Part shown: in pieces, positions 42,910 to 52,021 of the stretch
Position numbering within the stretch: the stretch's first letter is position 1
Layout of the letters: each line of letters begins with the position of its first letter
Assembly (NCBI GenBank): GCA_015056055.1
Contig: SVHC01000006.1
Coordinates: 31,959-95,958 of the forward strand
DNA: 64,000 bases
DNA from: Clostridiales bacterium
Lineage (GTDB): Bacteria; Bacillota; Clostridia; Christensenellales; Aristaeellaceae
Direction of reading: 5' to 3'
The notes under the pieces: model-generated
What the model was told of the DNA's origin: nothing
Seen by the model: only the letters and a program-made list of their open reading frames with translations
Database searches by the model: none
Position numbers and translations under genes: made by a program

Positions 42910-43988
42910 GGCTTAAGCGCCTCCTCGTTAATGTTATTCTTTGCTTCCTGTTTGTTGAGATACCAGTCAACGCCCCACTGCTGAATGATCATAATGATGT
43001 TGACAACTGCCCAATACAGCGAGAACGCAGCACTGGAGGTTGCGCAGATAAACAGCGAGAAGATCGGGAAGAACCACTTCATGAATGCGCCCGTACCGCC
43101 CTGACCGTTTGCGGAAGTAGCCTGCGGCTGCGGCGTTACCATGGTGTAGACGAACTGGGTTACCATGGAGAGAATCGGCAGAATGAACAGACCGTTTGCG
43201 GAAGCCATCAGCGCATCCCAGCTATTGGGAATCGTGAGGGTAAACGCGGTGAACAGGAACGGAATCTTCAGCTGCATGAAGTTGTTGCCGCCCATATTCT
43301 GCAGAAGAACCTTATACGTATCGCTTGCAAGGAATGCTTCGGCGATGGTAATGTTGTCCTGCGTGAGGTAAGTTCCTTCAACAACCCGGATACCGCTGCG
43401 GGCGATAGCATCAACCGCAGGCATAATGGTGCTGGTGAAGGAATCGGGCTGATAAACGTTCTTAATCCACATGAAGCTCTGGAACTGCGGATTGAAGGTA
43501 GCATCCAGACCTTGTGCAACGCTGGCGTCCCAGGAAAGGATCAGGTTGCTGACGGCATCCTTGCCGGAGGCGACTGCGGCACGCAGTGCTTCCTCGCCGC
43601 CCTCGGTGAAATGGGAGGCCCATTCAATCAGCATGCGCACGGTTTCCTCATTGGCAACAACGCGCATCGCAGTAAACATGCAGAACAGAATCGGAAGGGT
43701 AAGCAGCATAGGCAGACATCCTGCCAGGGGGTTGATCTTTTCCTTGCGGTAAAGCTCATTCATCTTGACATTGAGCTTTTCCTTATCATTGGCATACTTT
43801 TTCTGCAGTGCCTGGATCTTGGGGTTAACGCGATTCATCGCACGCATGCTGCGCTTGCTGCGCACGTCAAGCGGCAAAAGAACAAAACGAATCAGAAGGG
43901 TAAACAGAATTACCGACCAGCCGTAATTGCCGACCAGACTATAAACCCATTCCAGAATTGTTTTCAGAAACTGACTGATGAAATTCAT
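42906..43988 (-). CDS. yidC: YidC/OxaA membrane protein insertase
   Basis: A 360-residue membrane insertase. [17 protein letters not shown] holds the groove Arg, followed by the cytoplasmic helical hairpin ([21 protein letters not shown]). [14 protein letters not shown], a long extracytoplasmic insert of about 100 residues, and later helices ending in [16 protein letters not shown] are present. No lipobox Cys is seen. AAAGGAGG lies inside the yidD coding end and the ATG overlaps its stop (ATGA). It inserts small membrane proteins with or after Sec. Confidence 0.95.
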   Translation of the reverse strand: MNFISQFLKTILEWVYSLVGNYGWSVILFTLLIRFVLLPLDVRSKRSMRAMNRVNPKIQALQKKYANDKEKLNVKMNELYRKEKINPLAGCLPMLLTLPILFCMFTAMRVVANEETVRMLIEWASHFTEGGEEALRAAVASGKDAVSNLILSWDASVAQGLDATFNPQFQSFMWIKNVYQPDSFTSTIMPAVDAIARSGIRVVEGTYLTQDNITIAEAFLASDTYKVLLQNMGGNNFMQLKIPFLFTAFTLTIPNSWDALMASANGLFILPILSMVTQFVYTMVTPQPQATSANGQGGTGAFMKWFFPIFSLFICATSSAAFSLYWAVVNIIMIIQQWGVDWYLNKQEAKNNINEEALKP

Positions 43989-44215
43989 TCTTTTCCTCCT
44001 TTTCTCGGTGGAACCGGATCATATCCACCGGGAAAGCATGGATTACAGCGCAATACACGTTTAACGGCAAGGAATAATCCCTTTGCCGCTCCATGCACTT
44101 CAATCGCTTCCATCGCATACTGCGAACACGTCGGCGTGAAGCGACAGCACGGAGGAAAGCAGGGGCTGATCTGCCGCCGGTAGAACCGGAGCAGTGCAAG
44201 CAATACGCGCCTCAT
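43985..44215 (-). CDS. yidD: YidD membrane protein insertion efficiency factor
   Basis: A 76-residue protein with the family pattern [29 protein letters not shown] and [14 protein letters not shown]. Its start overlaps the rnpA stop and its end overlaps the yidC start. It helps YidC at the membrane. Confidence 0.95.
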   Translation of the reverse strand: MRRVLLALLRFYRRQISPCFPPCCRFTPTCSQYAMEAIEVHGAAKGLFLAVKRVLRCNPCFPGGYDPVPPRKGGKE

Positions 44216-44571
44216 GAGTCACGGAACAGCTTGGCACGTTCCAGCACGGCGCGCAAATCGCGCGTCAGTGCCTGATGCCCGGCTTCCGGCGCGCTCGTAC
44301 GGGCAAGCAGAATGTAACGCCCGCATTTCAGCTGATTTTTCACATGTCGAAAATCCTCGCGCATATAGCGGCGAATGCGGTTGCGAACAACTGCGTTCCC
44401 CACTTTAGACGAGGCAGATACGCCCAGACGAAGATCTCGCCCTTTAAGATAAATCAGCACCAGATGTCTCCCCGGAAAGGACTTGCCTTTCCGGTAAACA
44501 TACTGATGCTGGCGATTGCTCCCCAGCGAATACTTACGTCCAAGCGCGAGGGGATGCTTTGACTCAGACAT
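44212..44571 (-). CDS. rnpA: ribonuclease P protein component
   Basis: A 119-residue basic protein. The RNR motif lies in [16 protein letters not shown] and [15 protein letters not shown] is the preceding strand. It pairs with RNase P RNA for tRNA 5' processing. It lies three bases after rpmH and overlaps yidD. Confidence 0.95.
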   Translation of the reverse strand: MSESKHPLALGRKYSLGSNRQHQYVYRKGKSFPGRHLVLIYLKGRDLRLGVSASSKVGNAVVRNRIRRYMREDFRHVKNQLKCGRYILLARTSAPEAGHQALTRDLRAVLERAKLFRDS

Positions 44572-44574
44572 CTC

Positions 44575-44709
44575 TTATGCAGACAGAACCTTGCGGCCGC
44601 GCAGACGACGTGCGCGCAGAACGTTCCTGCCAGCCTTGGTCTTCATGCGCTGACGGAAACCGTGAACCTTGGACCTCTGACGCTTTTTCGGCTGATAAGT
44701 GCGAAACAT
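44575..44709 (-). CDS. rpmH: 50S ribosomal protein L34
   Basis: A 44-residue basic protein, [17 protein letters not shown] at the N-terminus and RKVLSA at the end. AAGGAG lies 7-12 bases upstream. The leader contains the hairpin CCGCCATTGGCGG. It is the first gene of the rpmH-rnpA-yidD-yidC-jag operon. Confidence 0.97.
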   Translation of the reverse strand: MFRTYQPKKRQRSKVHGFRQRMKTKAGRNVLRARRLRGRKVLSA

Positions 44710-44773
44710 CTTGAACACTCCTTTTTCTTGTCCTAATTGAACCGCCAATGGCGGAATCACGCATAGCCTTCAC

Positions 44774-44802
44774 ATTATATCTAACCCTTCACAGCTTGTC
44801 AA
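44774..44802 (-). promoter_or_regulatory. promoter of the rpmH operon
   Basis: On the minus strand TTGACA (44802-44797), 17-bp spacer, TATAAT (44779-44774). Perfect consensus. No TTATCCACA DnaA boxes are seen in the 160-bp gap. Confidence 0.9.
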
Positions 44803-44870
44803 GCGAATTTGGGATAAAATACGTGTACAAGTGTGAATTCATGCCAACATTTTAAAAGATTTTCCATTTT

Positions 44871-47480
44871 CTAACCGGAGAACGTCCATGAGAACTCGTA
44901 ATCTCCCGAAGCCACCTTTACATACACATCGCCCTCTGATTCCCATGCGCGCAGAACGCCTGTCGCCCCGTGAAGGTCCGTTCCCTTTTCACGCACGTCG
45001 TCAAGCTGCGCATTTTCAAGCACAACCAGTGCTTCGCAGTTTACCGGAACCGTAATGTCCGCCTGTGCCTGGGAACCCGAAAGCTGCCAGCCACTGCTGA
45101 CCATGCCGAAAGGCGTTCTCTGCCAGCCGGAAGCAAAGCTCATGCCCGGCGTAAAGCGGGGATGCAGAAGCATATCCGAGTACATCGGTTGACGAAGGGG
45201 ATTGATACCCGCAACCGCACGAACCAGCCATTCGCTGATCACACATCCCAAAGGATGGTTCAGGGAATTGAATTCCGGGTCTGCCGGGGTTCCGTCTGCT
45301 GCGACAGCGTCCCAGCGTTCCCAGATGGAGGTGGCACCACGCCGGATTGCATACAGCCACGAAGGCGTATCATCGCGGAAAAGGATGCGGGCCGCGAGAT
45401 CATGCCGCCCGATATCCGTAAGCAGCTGCATAGCAAAGGGCGTTCCCGCACTGCCCGTGGTCAGACTGTCTCCATTCTCCTCAATCAGGGTGGAAAGATC
45501 GCGCGCAATGCGCTCCCTGTGTTCTTCCTCGCACAGATCAAACTGCAGCGTGAGGATGTGCGCCGTCTGCGTATTCACTGCCAGACGCCCCGTGGCGGTG
45601 ATAAACTCCCGCTGATAGGCACGGCGAATCTTTTTGTTCAGCGTGGCAAAGGATTTTGCATCAAAATCCCTGTCCAGAATCGCAGCAATGCGCGCCGCAA
45701 GATCGGTTGCATACGCGTAGGCTGCAGTCGCAATCAACGATACATCGGTAATACCGATGCAGCTGTTGGCACGCGCATCCAGTGCAAGCCAGTCGCCATA
45801 CTGATAGTCTACCGGCCAGATGCCGTCCTTTACGCGCGTGGATATATAGCTCATCCACCGTTTGATGCAGGGATAGTGTTTTTCCAGAACGCGCGTATCG
45901 CCGTATTCATTGTACAGTGCCCACGGAATTGCAACAACCGCATTGTCACTGAGAGCCGCTCCCGAAAGATCATCGCTTAATCCGTTGGGAACCGCACAGG
46001 GAATTGCCCCGTTATCCCTCTGCTCAATTTCCAGATCGCGCAGCCAGTCTGCCAGCATATTACCTGCATACATCTGGACGCACATTGTGCGCGCAAGCGC
46101 ATGATAATTGCCCGTCCATCCAAAGCGTTCGTCACGTTCCGGTGCATCCGTCAAAACGCCTACAAGATTGGATTTCAGCGTCCAAATCGCATTTTGATAC
46201 AGCTGATTTACACGTTCGTCCGAACATTCAAACGCCGCATTGATTTCCAGATCCGATCCAATCACCATGGCCGTAAAGTCATGGCACTGCGGCTCCTGCG
46301 GCCAGTTTTTGAGCCTTATGTACCGGAAACCCGCATAAGTAAAGTCCGGCGTAAACTCTTCCGTTCCTTCGCCCGAAAGCGTATATCGTACCTCGGCACG
46401 GGCGGAACGATAATTTTCCCGATAAAAATTCCCCTGCGCATCCAGCATCTGCGCGCAATCATACGCCACTTCGTGCCCGCGTTCGCCGCGCACACGGAAC
46501 TTTACCACGCCCGCAAGATTCTGACCGAAATCAACCAACGTTTCCCCATTGGGTGCAGTGAAAACGCGCTGTGCTTCGATTTCGGTGCGGAATCGGATCG
46601 GCTCTGCAGACTGCCAGTTCAGAAGCGTTTTGGAAACATTCGGCGTGTATACGTTTACCGGCGGTTCCGCTTCGGCAGTTGCGTCATAATGCACGCCCAT
46701 CACCAGATCCGCCATGCGGTATTTGCCTTCGCATTCCACTTTCCAGTGCGAATCCGTAAGAACAGTCTCTTCTTCGCCATCTTTATAGCGAATGTGCAGC
46801 TGCGCGATCAGTGCACGATACTTTCCGCATTTTTCGGCGCACAGGGAATCGGCATATTCCCCCGTATACCAGCCGCCCGACACTGCAGCGCGGATTTCGT
46901 TTTCGCCCTTTTTCAGAAAAGGCGTAGCATCGTATGCCTGATAGCGGACGCGCTTGTGCGCACTGGTCGGCCCCGGCGCCAATCGCGTGTCATGTGCGCG
47001 CATGCCGTTGAGCTCAAAGCTATAGGCGCCCAACGCACTCACATACAGGCGGGCAGATTCCACATCGTCCCTGACGGTGAAGGATTTCACAAAGGTTGCC
47101 ACGCCCAGCGGCTTTCCGCTTTCATAGATTTTCGGGCAGGAAACCCACCTTGCGCGCCATCGACCCATAAGACCGGTTTCAAAAAAGGCATCCCGGCTTA
47201 CGCCTATATCGATTCCCCGCTCGTCCCATACGCGGACATTCCAGCGGTAGCGCGTGCGCGGCTTCAGCGCATCACCCATATACTCAATCTGTGAGCTGGC
47301 CTGCGAAACCACCTTGCCGCTGTCCCACATCAGCTTTTCGCCCGCATACACTAAAATCCTGTAGGCAGACTGCGCCTTCATACGGCTGGGCGCGCGCAGC
47401 TGCCAGCTGAATCGAGGCCGCTGCTCGTCAACGCCGATCGGTTCGCGCAGCGATTCAATTTTCGGTCGTATAATCTGCAT
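44871..47480 (-). CDS. GH78 alpha-L-rhamnosidase
   Basis: An 869-residue inverting rhamnosidase. The N-terminal half carries beta-sandwich and Bac_rhamnosid_N modules (QRPRFSWQLRAP, TRYRWNVRVWDERG, GWYTGEYADSL). The (alpha/alpha)6 barrel has the GH78 signature DAPERDERFGWTGN around residue 460, and later SIWERWDAVA and FNSLNHPLGCVISEW. A C-terminal beta-domain closes it (QAQADITVPVNCEA). No signal peptide. GGGAGGA precedes the ATG. It joins the two GH106-like enzymes as a rhamnose-releasing set. Confidence 0.93.
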   Translation of the reverse strand: MQIIRPKIESLREPIGVDEQRPRFSWQLRAPSRMKAQSAYRILVYAGEKLMWDSGKVVSQASSQIEYMGDALKPRTRYRWNVRVWDERGIDIGVSRDAFFETGLMGRWRARWVSCPKIYESGKPLGVATFVKSFTVRDDVESARLYVSALGAYSFELNGMRAHDTRLAPGPTSAHKRVRYQAYDATPFLKKGENEIRAAVSGGWYTGEYADSLCAEKCGKYRALIAQLHIRYKDGEEETVLTDSHWKVECEGKYRMADLVMGVHYDATAEAEPPVNVYTPNVSKTLLNWQSAEPIRFRTEIEAQRVFTAPNGETLVDFGQNLAGVVKFRVRGERGHEVAYDCAQMLDAQGNFYRENYRSARAEVRYTLSGEGTEEFTPDFTYAGFRYIRLKNWPQEPQCHDFTAMVIGSDLEINAAFECSDERVNQLYQNAIWTLKSNLVGVLTDAPERDERFGWTGNYHALARTMCVQMYAGNMLADWLRDLEIEQRDNGAIPCAVPNGLSDDLSGAALSDNAVVAIPWALYNEYGDTRVLEKHYPCIKRWMSYISTRVKDGIWPVDYQYGDWLALDARANSCIGITDVSLIATAAYAYATDLAARIAAILDRDFDAKSFATLNKKIRRAYQREFITATGRLAVNTQTAHILTLQFDLCEEEHRERIARDLSTLIEENGDSLTTGSAGTPFAMQLLTDIGRHDLAARILFRDDTPSWLYAIRRGATSIWERWDAVAADGTPADPEFNSLNHPLGCVISEWLVRAVAGINPLRQPMYSDMLLHPRFTPGMSFASGWQRTPFGMVSSGWQLSGSQAQADITVPVNCEALVVLENAQLDDVREKGTDLHGATGVLRAWESEGDVYVKVASGDYEFSWTFSG

Positions 47481-47579
47481 AGTATCCTCCCATACGCATC
47501 ACAGGCATGCGCATAAATGCGCCGCATTCAAAGCGTTGCCCTGCCGGACTGCGCTCTGAACGCGGCATCCGTATTGTAA

Positions 47580-48560
47580 TTACTCAAAACTCTTGAGCAG
47601 TTCCCTCATCTGTTCGATCATGCTCTCGTCATGCAGACGGAACTTGAACTCCACTCGTCGGGATGCAGCCATATCTTCCGCTCCGTTTTCATCCAGAACG
47701 GGATCGCTGAACGAACGGCCGTTGACCGTTACCATTTTGCGAAGCTCTTCCTTTTGTCCCGGAGTGAGCTGCACAAATTCGTCGCTGAGAATATAGGCAA
47801 ATACTGCGCGGGCGCGGTTTTGCGAAAGCGCCATATTCTCAATGTAGGTTCCCGTGGAATCCGTATGACCCTCAATGATAATTTCGCTTACAGAATCATC
47901 ATACTCCGCCGAGAGCAGAACTTCCATATAGACCGGAATAAATTTCTGCAAAAATCCTTTTCCCAAATCGCTCAGGACAGACTGCCCAACGTCAAACAGT
48001 ACTTCGCTGGAAAGCTGGATCGCACCTGTTTTCTGATCCGTATTGACCTGCACATTTGCTGCATTCAGCGCACCTGCAAGCTCCACGATGATCTTCGATC
48101 GTACGCCGATCAAATCCTCAAGCTGCGCTTCCTGCTGCGCCATCAGCGACTGCTGCGAAGCGATCTGCGATTGCTGTTCCTCCAGCTTCAACTGCAGCGC
48201 AGAAAGCAGTTCTTCTTTTTCCTCTGCACTCAGCTGCGAAGCCGCAAGTTCCAGCTGTGCCTTTTCCAATTCTTCAAGAGCCGCATTCAGTTCGCGCTGC
48301 TGCTCAATCAAGGCAAGCCGGCTGCTTTCCAATTCGTCATTCTGTGCGGCAAGAGCATCCTCTTTTTCACTGAGCGCCGTTTCCTGGCTTATAATTCTGG
48401 CAGTAGCCTCCTCCATCGCATCAAAATGCGCATAGAGGCTGTAAAACATAATCAGGATCAGTACGAGCACCAGCGTGCTCATAAGGTCCGAAAAGCACAG
48501 CCAGAAGCTTCCGTTATCCGATCCGCTTCTGCGCTGCCTTCTACGCATGGATCTGCGCAT
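47580..48560 (-). CDS. MotB/OmpA-like stator protein (ZorB-like)
   Basis: A 326-residue membrane protein. After a very basic N-terminus, FWLCFSDLMSTLVLVLILIM is one helix with an Asp near its start, the place of the proton-binding Asp of MotB/ZorB stators. Residues about 45-150 are a long coiled coil rich in Glu, Gln and Leu. The C-terminus is an OmpA/MotB peptidoglycan-binding domain (IIIEGHTDSTGTYIEN, LSQNRARAVF, RRVEFKF). The ATG at 48560 has GGAGG 9-13 bases upstream. The MotA-like partner lies 17 bp upstream. The coiled coil is longer than in classical MotB. Confidence 0.82.
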   Translation of the reverse strand: MRRSMRRRQRRSGSDNGSFWLCFSDLMSTLVLVLILIMFYSLYAHFDAMEEATARIISQETALSEKEDALAAQNDELESSRLALIEQQRELNAALEELEKAQLELAASQLSAEEKEELLSALQLKLEEQQSQIASQQSLMAQQEAQLEDLIGVRSKIIVELAGALNAANVQVNTDQKTGAIQLSSEVLFDVGQSVLSDLGKGFLQKFIPVYMEVLLSAEYDDSVSEIIIEGHTDSTGTYIENMALSQNRARAVFAYILSDEFVQLTPGQKEELRKMVTVNGRSFSDPVLDENGAEDMAASRRVEFKFRLHDESMIEQMRELLKSFE

Positions 48561-48577
48561 CGCCTTCACCTCCCGGC

Positions 48578-50101
48578 TCAGCGCATGCGGGCAACGGCGT
48601 CATCCAGAGTTGCCTGCGCACGGCGGAGCGTATCGGCCATATCGCCCAGCTGCTGCTCGAATACGCGGGATGTGCTGCCCACTGCATGGGGAAGGTTTTC
48701 AACGGAAGCGGAAATGTCATTTACCGCGTTGCCCAGCTGCTTGATTACGCTGCGCATGTTCTGATCAAAAATTTCCATGGTATCGTTCAAATCACGATTA
48801 ATCTGCCCGGCAAGCGTCTTATGCGTGTTTTCCATATTTTTGGAGCTGTCCTCCATATTGCTTGCAGCCTTGAGCATGGCCTGCGTCGCCTTCTGGAAGT
48901 TTTCATTGAACAGATTCATAAAGCGCTCGCTGGACTGCTGGAAGCCCGCAGCTGCCTTACCGATTTCAGTCTGTGCGGAGGACACCGTCTGCAAATAAAC
49001 ATTCTGCTTCTGGGCAACGCCTTCCATCTGGTCCACACTTTCGCTGATGCGGCGGTATCCCTCTTCCATCTTGGCCTGAGAAGCACCGATGCGGGTGATG
49101 TACCCATCCATCTTTTCGATCATCTGCTCGCTCATCTTTTCATACTGAGCCACATTTCTTGCCATGCGCTCAATCTGAACAAGGTTTTCCTTGTAATGCG
49201 CCTGCACTTCTTCATGATGGCGGCAGGTTTCATCCAGGGTAACGGCAAAATTGCGCAGCTGTCCGCGCAGCGTCTGATCCATCTGATCCACAAAGCGCTC
49301 AACCACGGCATTCAGGAAGCGCATCTGTTCGTTTGTGGAAATATTCATGAACTCATTCAGGCTCTTGTGAAGCGGGCGCACGCCTGCCTCGATGGAAGCA
49401 GTCAGTTCCTTTTCCAGTTTCTGAATCAGTGCAGTCTGCTCCTGCTGATAGATGGCGACCTGCGTCATCGGGTCAACGGAAAGAACACCCGCATGGCCCT
49501 TCATTGCGGAATAGAACTCCGTCAGCGCATGATCCGCAAATCCGCTGGTCATGCGTACCGCCATCGTGAACAGAACCGAACCGATCACGCCGAAAATGGA
49601 TGTCATAAACGCATAGCGCATGCTGGGAATCAGCGTTTCAATCGAAACCTGAACCGATGCGGAGTTATCCATATTGAAATTCGAAAGACCCGTCGAAAGA
49701 CCGATCAGGGTTCCGAGGAAGCCCAGCGAAACCAGAATGCCCGGAATCGCGTCTGCCAGAGAAGAACGGCCGGGTTCGTGAATCACGGTTTCCTCATTGA
49801 TATAGTCCTCTATTGCACTGGCATTGTGATATGCACCGTCCGCAAAAAAGAGGTTGTTGAGGTATTCGCTCCAATGAGGATACAGAGATCCCTTGCCCAG
49901 AAACTTATCATCCTGCCAGGACTGTTTTGCATTGTTTCCGGCCTTGATATTGCGAATCGCCTTCCACAGAAGCCTGCGCGTATTCCACACCGGAATCACG
50001 CACTTAACCAATCCCAGAAAAAATACCACGATAATCGCGCCGTACACGAGAATGTCGGCAAGACTTGACATGCTGAACAACTTGTCCCATATGCTCATCA
50101 T
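48578..50101 (-). CDS. MotA/TolQ/ExbB-like stator protein with long coiled coil (ZorA-like)
   Basis: A 507-residue protein. TM1 is near residues 15-35, then a cytoplasmic loop, then TM2 (IPGILVSLGFLGTLIGLSTG) and TM3 (FMTSIFGVIGSVLFTMAVRM), the MotA/TolQ/ExbB proton-channel fold. From about residue 200 to the end the protein is a long helical tail (MDQTLRGQLRNFAVTL, MEEGYRRISESVDQMEG), which resembles the tail of ZorA or a methyl-accepting helix. The ATG at 50101 has GAGGTG upstream. With the next gene it forms a stator pair driven by proton or sodium flow. No Zorya effector (ZorC, ZorD or ZorE) is nearby. Confidence 0.82.
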   Translation of the reverse strand: MMSIWDKLFSMSSLADILVYGAIIVVFFLGLVKCVIPVWNTRRLLWKAIRNIKAGNNAKQSWQDDKFLGKGSLYPHWSEYLNNLFFADGAYHNASAIEDYINEETVIHEPGRSSLADAIPGILVSLGFLGTLIGLSTGLSNFNMDNSASVQVSIETLIPSMRYAFMTSIFGVIGSVLFTMAVRMTSGFADHALTEFYSAMKGHAGVLSVDPMTQVAIYQQEQTALIQKLEKELTASIEAGVRPLHKSLNEFMNISTNEQMRFLNAVVERFVDQMDQTLRGQLRNFAVTLDETCRHHEEVQAHYKENLVQIERMARNVAQYEKMSEQMIEKMDGYITRIGASQAKMEEGYRRISESVDQMEGVAQKQNVYLQTVSSAQTEIGKAAAGFQQSSERFMNLFNENFQKATQAMLKAASNMEDSSKNMENTHKTLAGQINRDLNDTMEIFDQNMRSVIKQLGNAVNDISASVENLPHAVGSTSRVFEQQLGDMADTLRRAQATLDDAVARMR

Positions 50102-50167
50102 TTCGTTCACCTCTTTGCTTCCTGATACGGACATATGCCGCTATATTTGCATAAATGCCCGATTTTC

Positions 50168-50196
50168 ATTATAGCATGCTTTTGTAATTTGTGCAA
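50168..50196 (-). promoter_or_regulatory. promoter of the stator pair
   Basis: On the minus strand TTGCAC (50196-50191), 17-bp spacer, TATAAT (50173-50168). It makes the pair independent of the upstream SpoIIE-like gene. Confidence 0.8.
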
Positions 50197-50214
50197 CGCA
50201 AAGCATTTGCCGGA

Positions 50215-51852
50215 TTACACAAGCTTTACAACAACAGCCGTCATGTCATCCTTTGACGCATCGCACCGACCCGTAAGTTCCGCACAAATCTTTCTGGGAT
50301 GGGTATTTCTGCATTTTTTGAGACGCGAAGCGATTTCGCCCGGTGCATAAGCGTCCGTCACACCATCGCTTCCAAGAAAGAGCACATCCCCCTTCTTCAG
50401 CGCAATGCGCGCCGAGGACGGATGATTTTCTTCCACAATTCCAATCGGCAGGCGGCTCCCTGCAATCTGCACAGCACGCCCGCCATGCAGATATATAGAC
50501 GGAGGCGCAGCCATTTTGTAGATCTGCGCGGTTGCATTTCTTAAATTGATCACCGCCAAATCCAGCGTGGAGAAGGTTTCCCCCTGCCCCATAAGAAGGA
50601 TATTGGCCATCTCAAGGGCAGCCTCCGCCGACATCCCCGCATTCAAAAGCGAGCGTATCAACCGCACGGTGCGGGCGCTTTGCCTTTGTGCCTCCTCCCC
50701 GGTACCCATCCCATCACAGATTATTGCAAATATCCTGCCATCCGGAAGTTTCTGCACAGCATAGCTGTCTCCATTCACGCGTCCGCGCGCCCGGGCAGAA
50801 GCACCCGCAATCGCACGCAGCCGAAGCGGAGCAGCCGATTCGCATTTCTCCGAATCCGTCAGCGCACTTTTCAGATGCAAAAGCATCTGCCGCATTCCTT
50901 TTTCCTGCGCACACGAAGCCATATCCCCGAGCATTACTTCCGCAATCTGCATTTTTTTCGCCATTACACGCGCATATGCATATTCTGTGCGCGCATCTTT
51001 TTCCGCAAGAAAGAAACCCTTTATTCGATCTTCCGGAATCACAGTTGCAGCCAAAGCCCCGATTACCGACTCCATCATCGGAACCGCCGGGAGCGAATAG
51101 CCGAACGGACCAAGATATGTCATCTGGCACACCGCAACAAATACCGGCACGCGCAGCCATACGGAAATCCCGCTGAGCATGCCGCAAAGTGCGCCTGCCA
51201 TTCCCAGAACCGCTGCCGATACATTCTGCCCGCCGCTGAAAACGACAGCTGCACCCATCATCACACCAGTAAGCGCCCCCATTCCGGCGCCTCCGGAAGA
51301 AGCCGCCACCACCGCAGCAGCCACAAATATCCCCTGTGCCAGACCGTCAAGCCCGATTGCAGCCACAATTGCCATACCGGCAAGCGCCAGCTGCTCCTCG
51401 CCCGTACATGTGCCGCGTTTTATCCAATCGCCGCCGAAAGGCAAAAGCACGGGTGCCGTAGCCATTGCCACAATCGCACACAATACCGAAGAGAGAAGGT
51501 TATAGGCAATTCCGCTTGAAAACAATATGCCCGGAATCAGCGTACCCGCAAACGCGCAGATACCACTCCACGCAGGCGCACCAAACCGTTCCTTCCATGG
51601 CACAAGGCACAAAAGCTCGACCAGTGCACACCCGAAAAGCGGCTGCCATCCCGCAATTCCGCCAGCCGCAAATATACATCCTGACGCGCAGCCGCCTAAA
51701 AGTGTCATCGGATTACCCTTAGTTTCCCTTGCCATAAAATATACCGCGCACACAAACGGCGCGAGCGTATCTGCCGCCCGCGCACGTGCCGCTATGGCTA
51801 CAATCGCGGCAAAAATCACATTTTTCATCCATGAATAAGCGTATTTCTTCAT
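50215..51852 (-). CDS. SpoIIE-type PP2C phosphatase with membrane domain
   Basis: A 545-residue protein, shorter than Bacillus SpoIIE (about 830). About ten hydrophobic segments occupy residues 10-290. The C-terminal 200 residues are a PP2C/SpoIIE phosphatase: RVNGDSYAV, IICDGMGTGEEA, FLGSDGVTDAY and SKDDMTAVVV carry the four metal-binding Asp blocks. GGAGG lies before the ATG at 51852. In sporulating bacteria SpoIIE dephosphorylates SpoIIAA to activate sigma F; here no SpoIIA gene is near, so a sporulation role is plausible but not shown. Confidence 0.85.
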   Translation of the reverse strand: MKKYAYSWMKNVIFAAIVAIAARARAADTLAPFVCAVYFMARETKGNPMTLLGGCASGCIFAAGGIAGWQPLFGCALVELLCLVPWKERFGAPAWSGICAFAGTLIPGILFSSGIAYNLLSSVLCAIVAMATAPVLLPFGGDWIKRGTCTGEEQLALAGMAIVAAIGLDGLAQGIFVAAAVVAASSGGAGMGALTGVMMGAAVVFSGGQNVSAAVLGMAGALCGMLSGISVWLRVPVFVAVCQMTYLGPFGYSLPAVPMMESVIGALAATVIPEDRIKGFFLAEKDARTEYAYARVMAKKMQIAEVMLGDMASCAQEKGMRQMLLHLKSALTDSEKCESAAPLRLRAIAGASARARGRVNGDSYAVQKLPDGRIFAIICDGMGTGEEAQRQSARTVRLIRSLLNAGMSAEAALEMANILLMGQGETFSTLDLAVINLRNATAQIYKMAAPPSIYLHGGRAVQIAGSRLPIGIVEENHPSSARIALKKGDVLFLGSDGVTDAYAPGEIASRLKKCRNTHPRKICAELTGRCDASKDDMTAVVVKLV

Positions 51853-51926
51853 TGATGTTCCTCCATACATTCCTATATATGCACACTTTTCCGTATGCAT
51901 TCCGAAACACGCTCAAAACTTAAATA

Positions 51927-51963
51927 ATTATAGCTTGCATATCGGTTACTTTCCAATTATAAT
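51927..51963. promoter_or_regulatory. overlapping divergent promoters (SpoIIE-like and BMP genes)
   Basis: Minus strand: TTGGAA (51956-51951), 18-bp spacer, TATAAT (51932-51927). Plus strand: TTGCAT (51935-51940), 17-bp spacer, TATAAT (51958-51963). The two overlap, so polymerase at one should hinder the other. Confidence 0.7.
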
Positions 51964-52021
51964 GCTTGCATCCGAATCGAATCGGATGCAGCTTCATCAA
52001 ACATAACAGGAGGATTTACCA

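Noticed and set aside
44710-44870. Replication origin upstream of rpmH
   Set aside because: No TTATCCACA-type DnaA boxes and no AT-rich unwinding element in the 160 bp.
47580-50101. Calling the stator pair a Zorya system
   Set aside because: ZorC, ZorD and ZorE are absent and both proteins carry unusual coiled coils; only the motor parts resemble Zorya.
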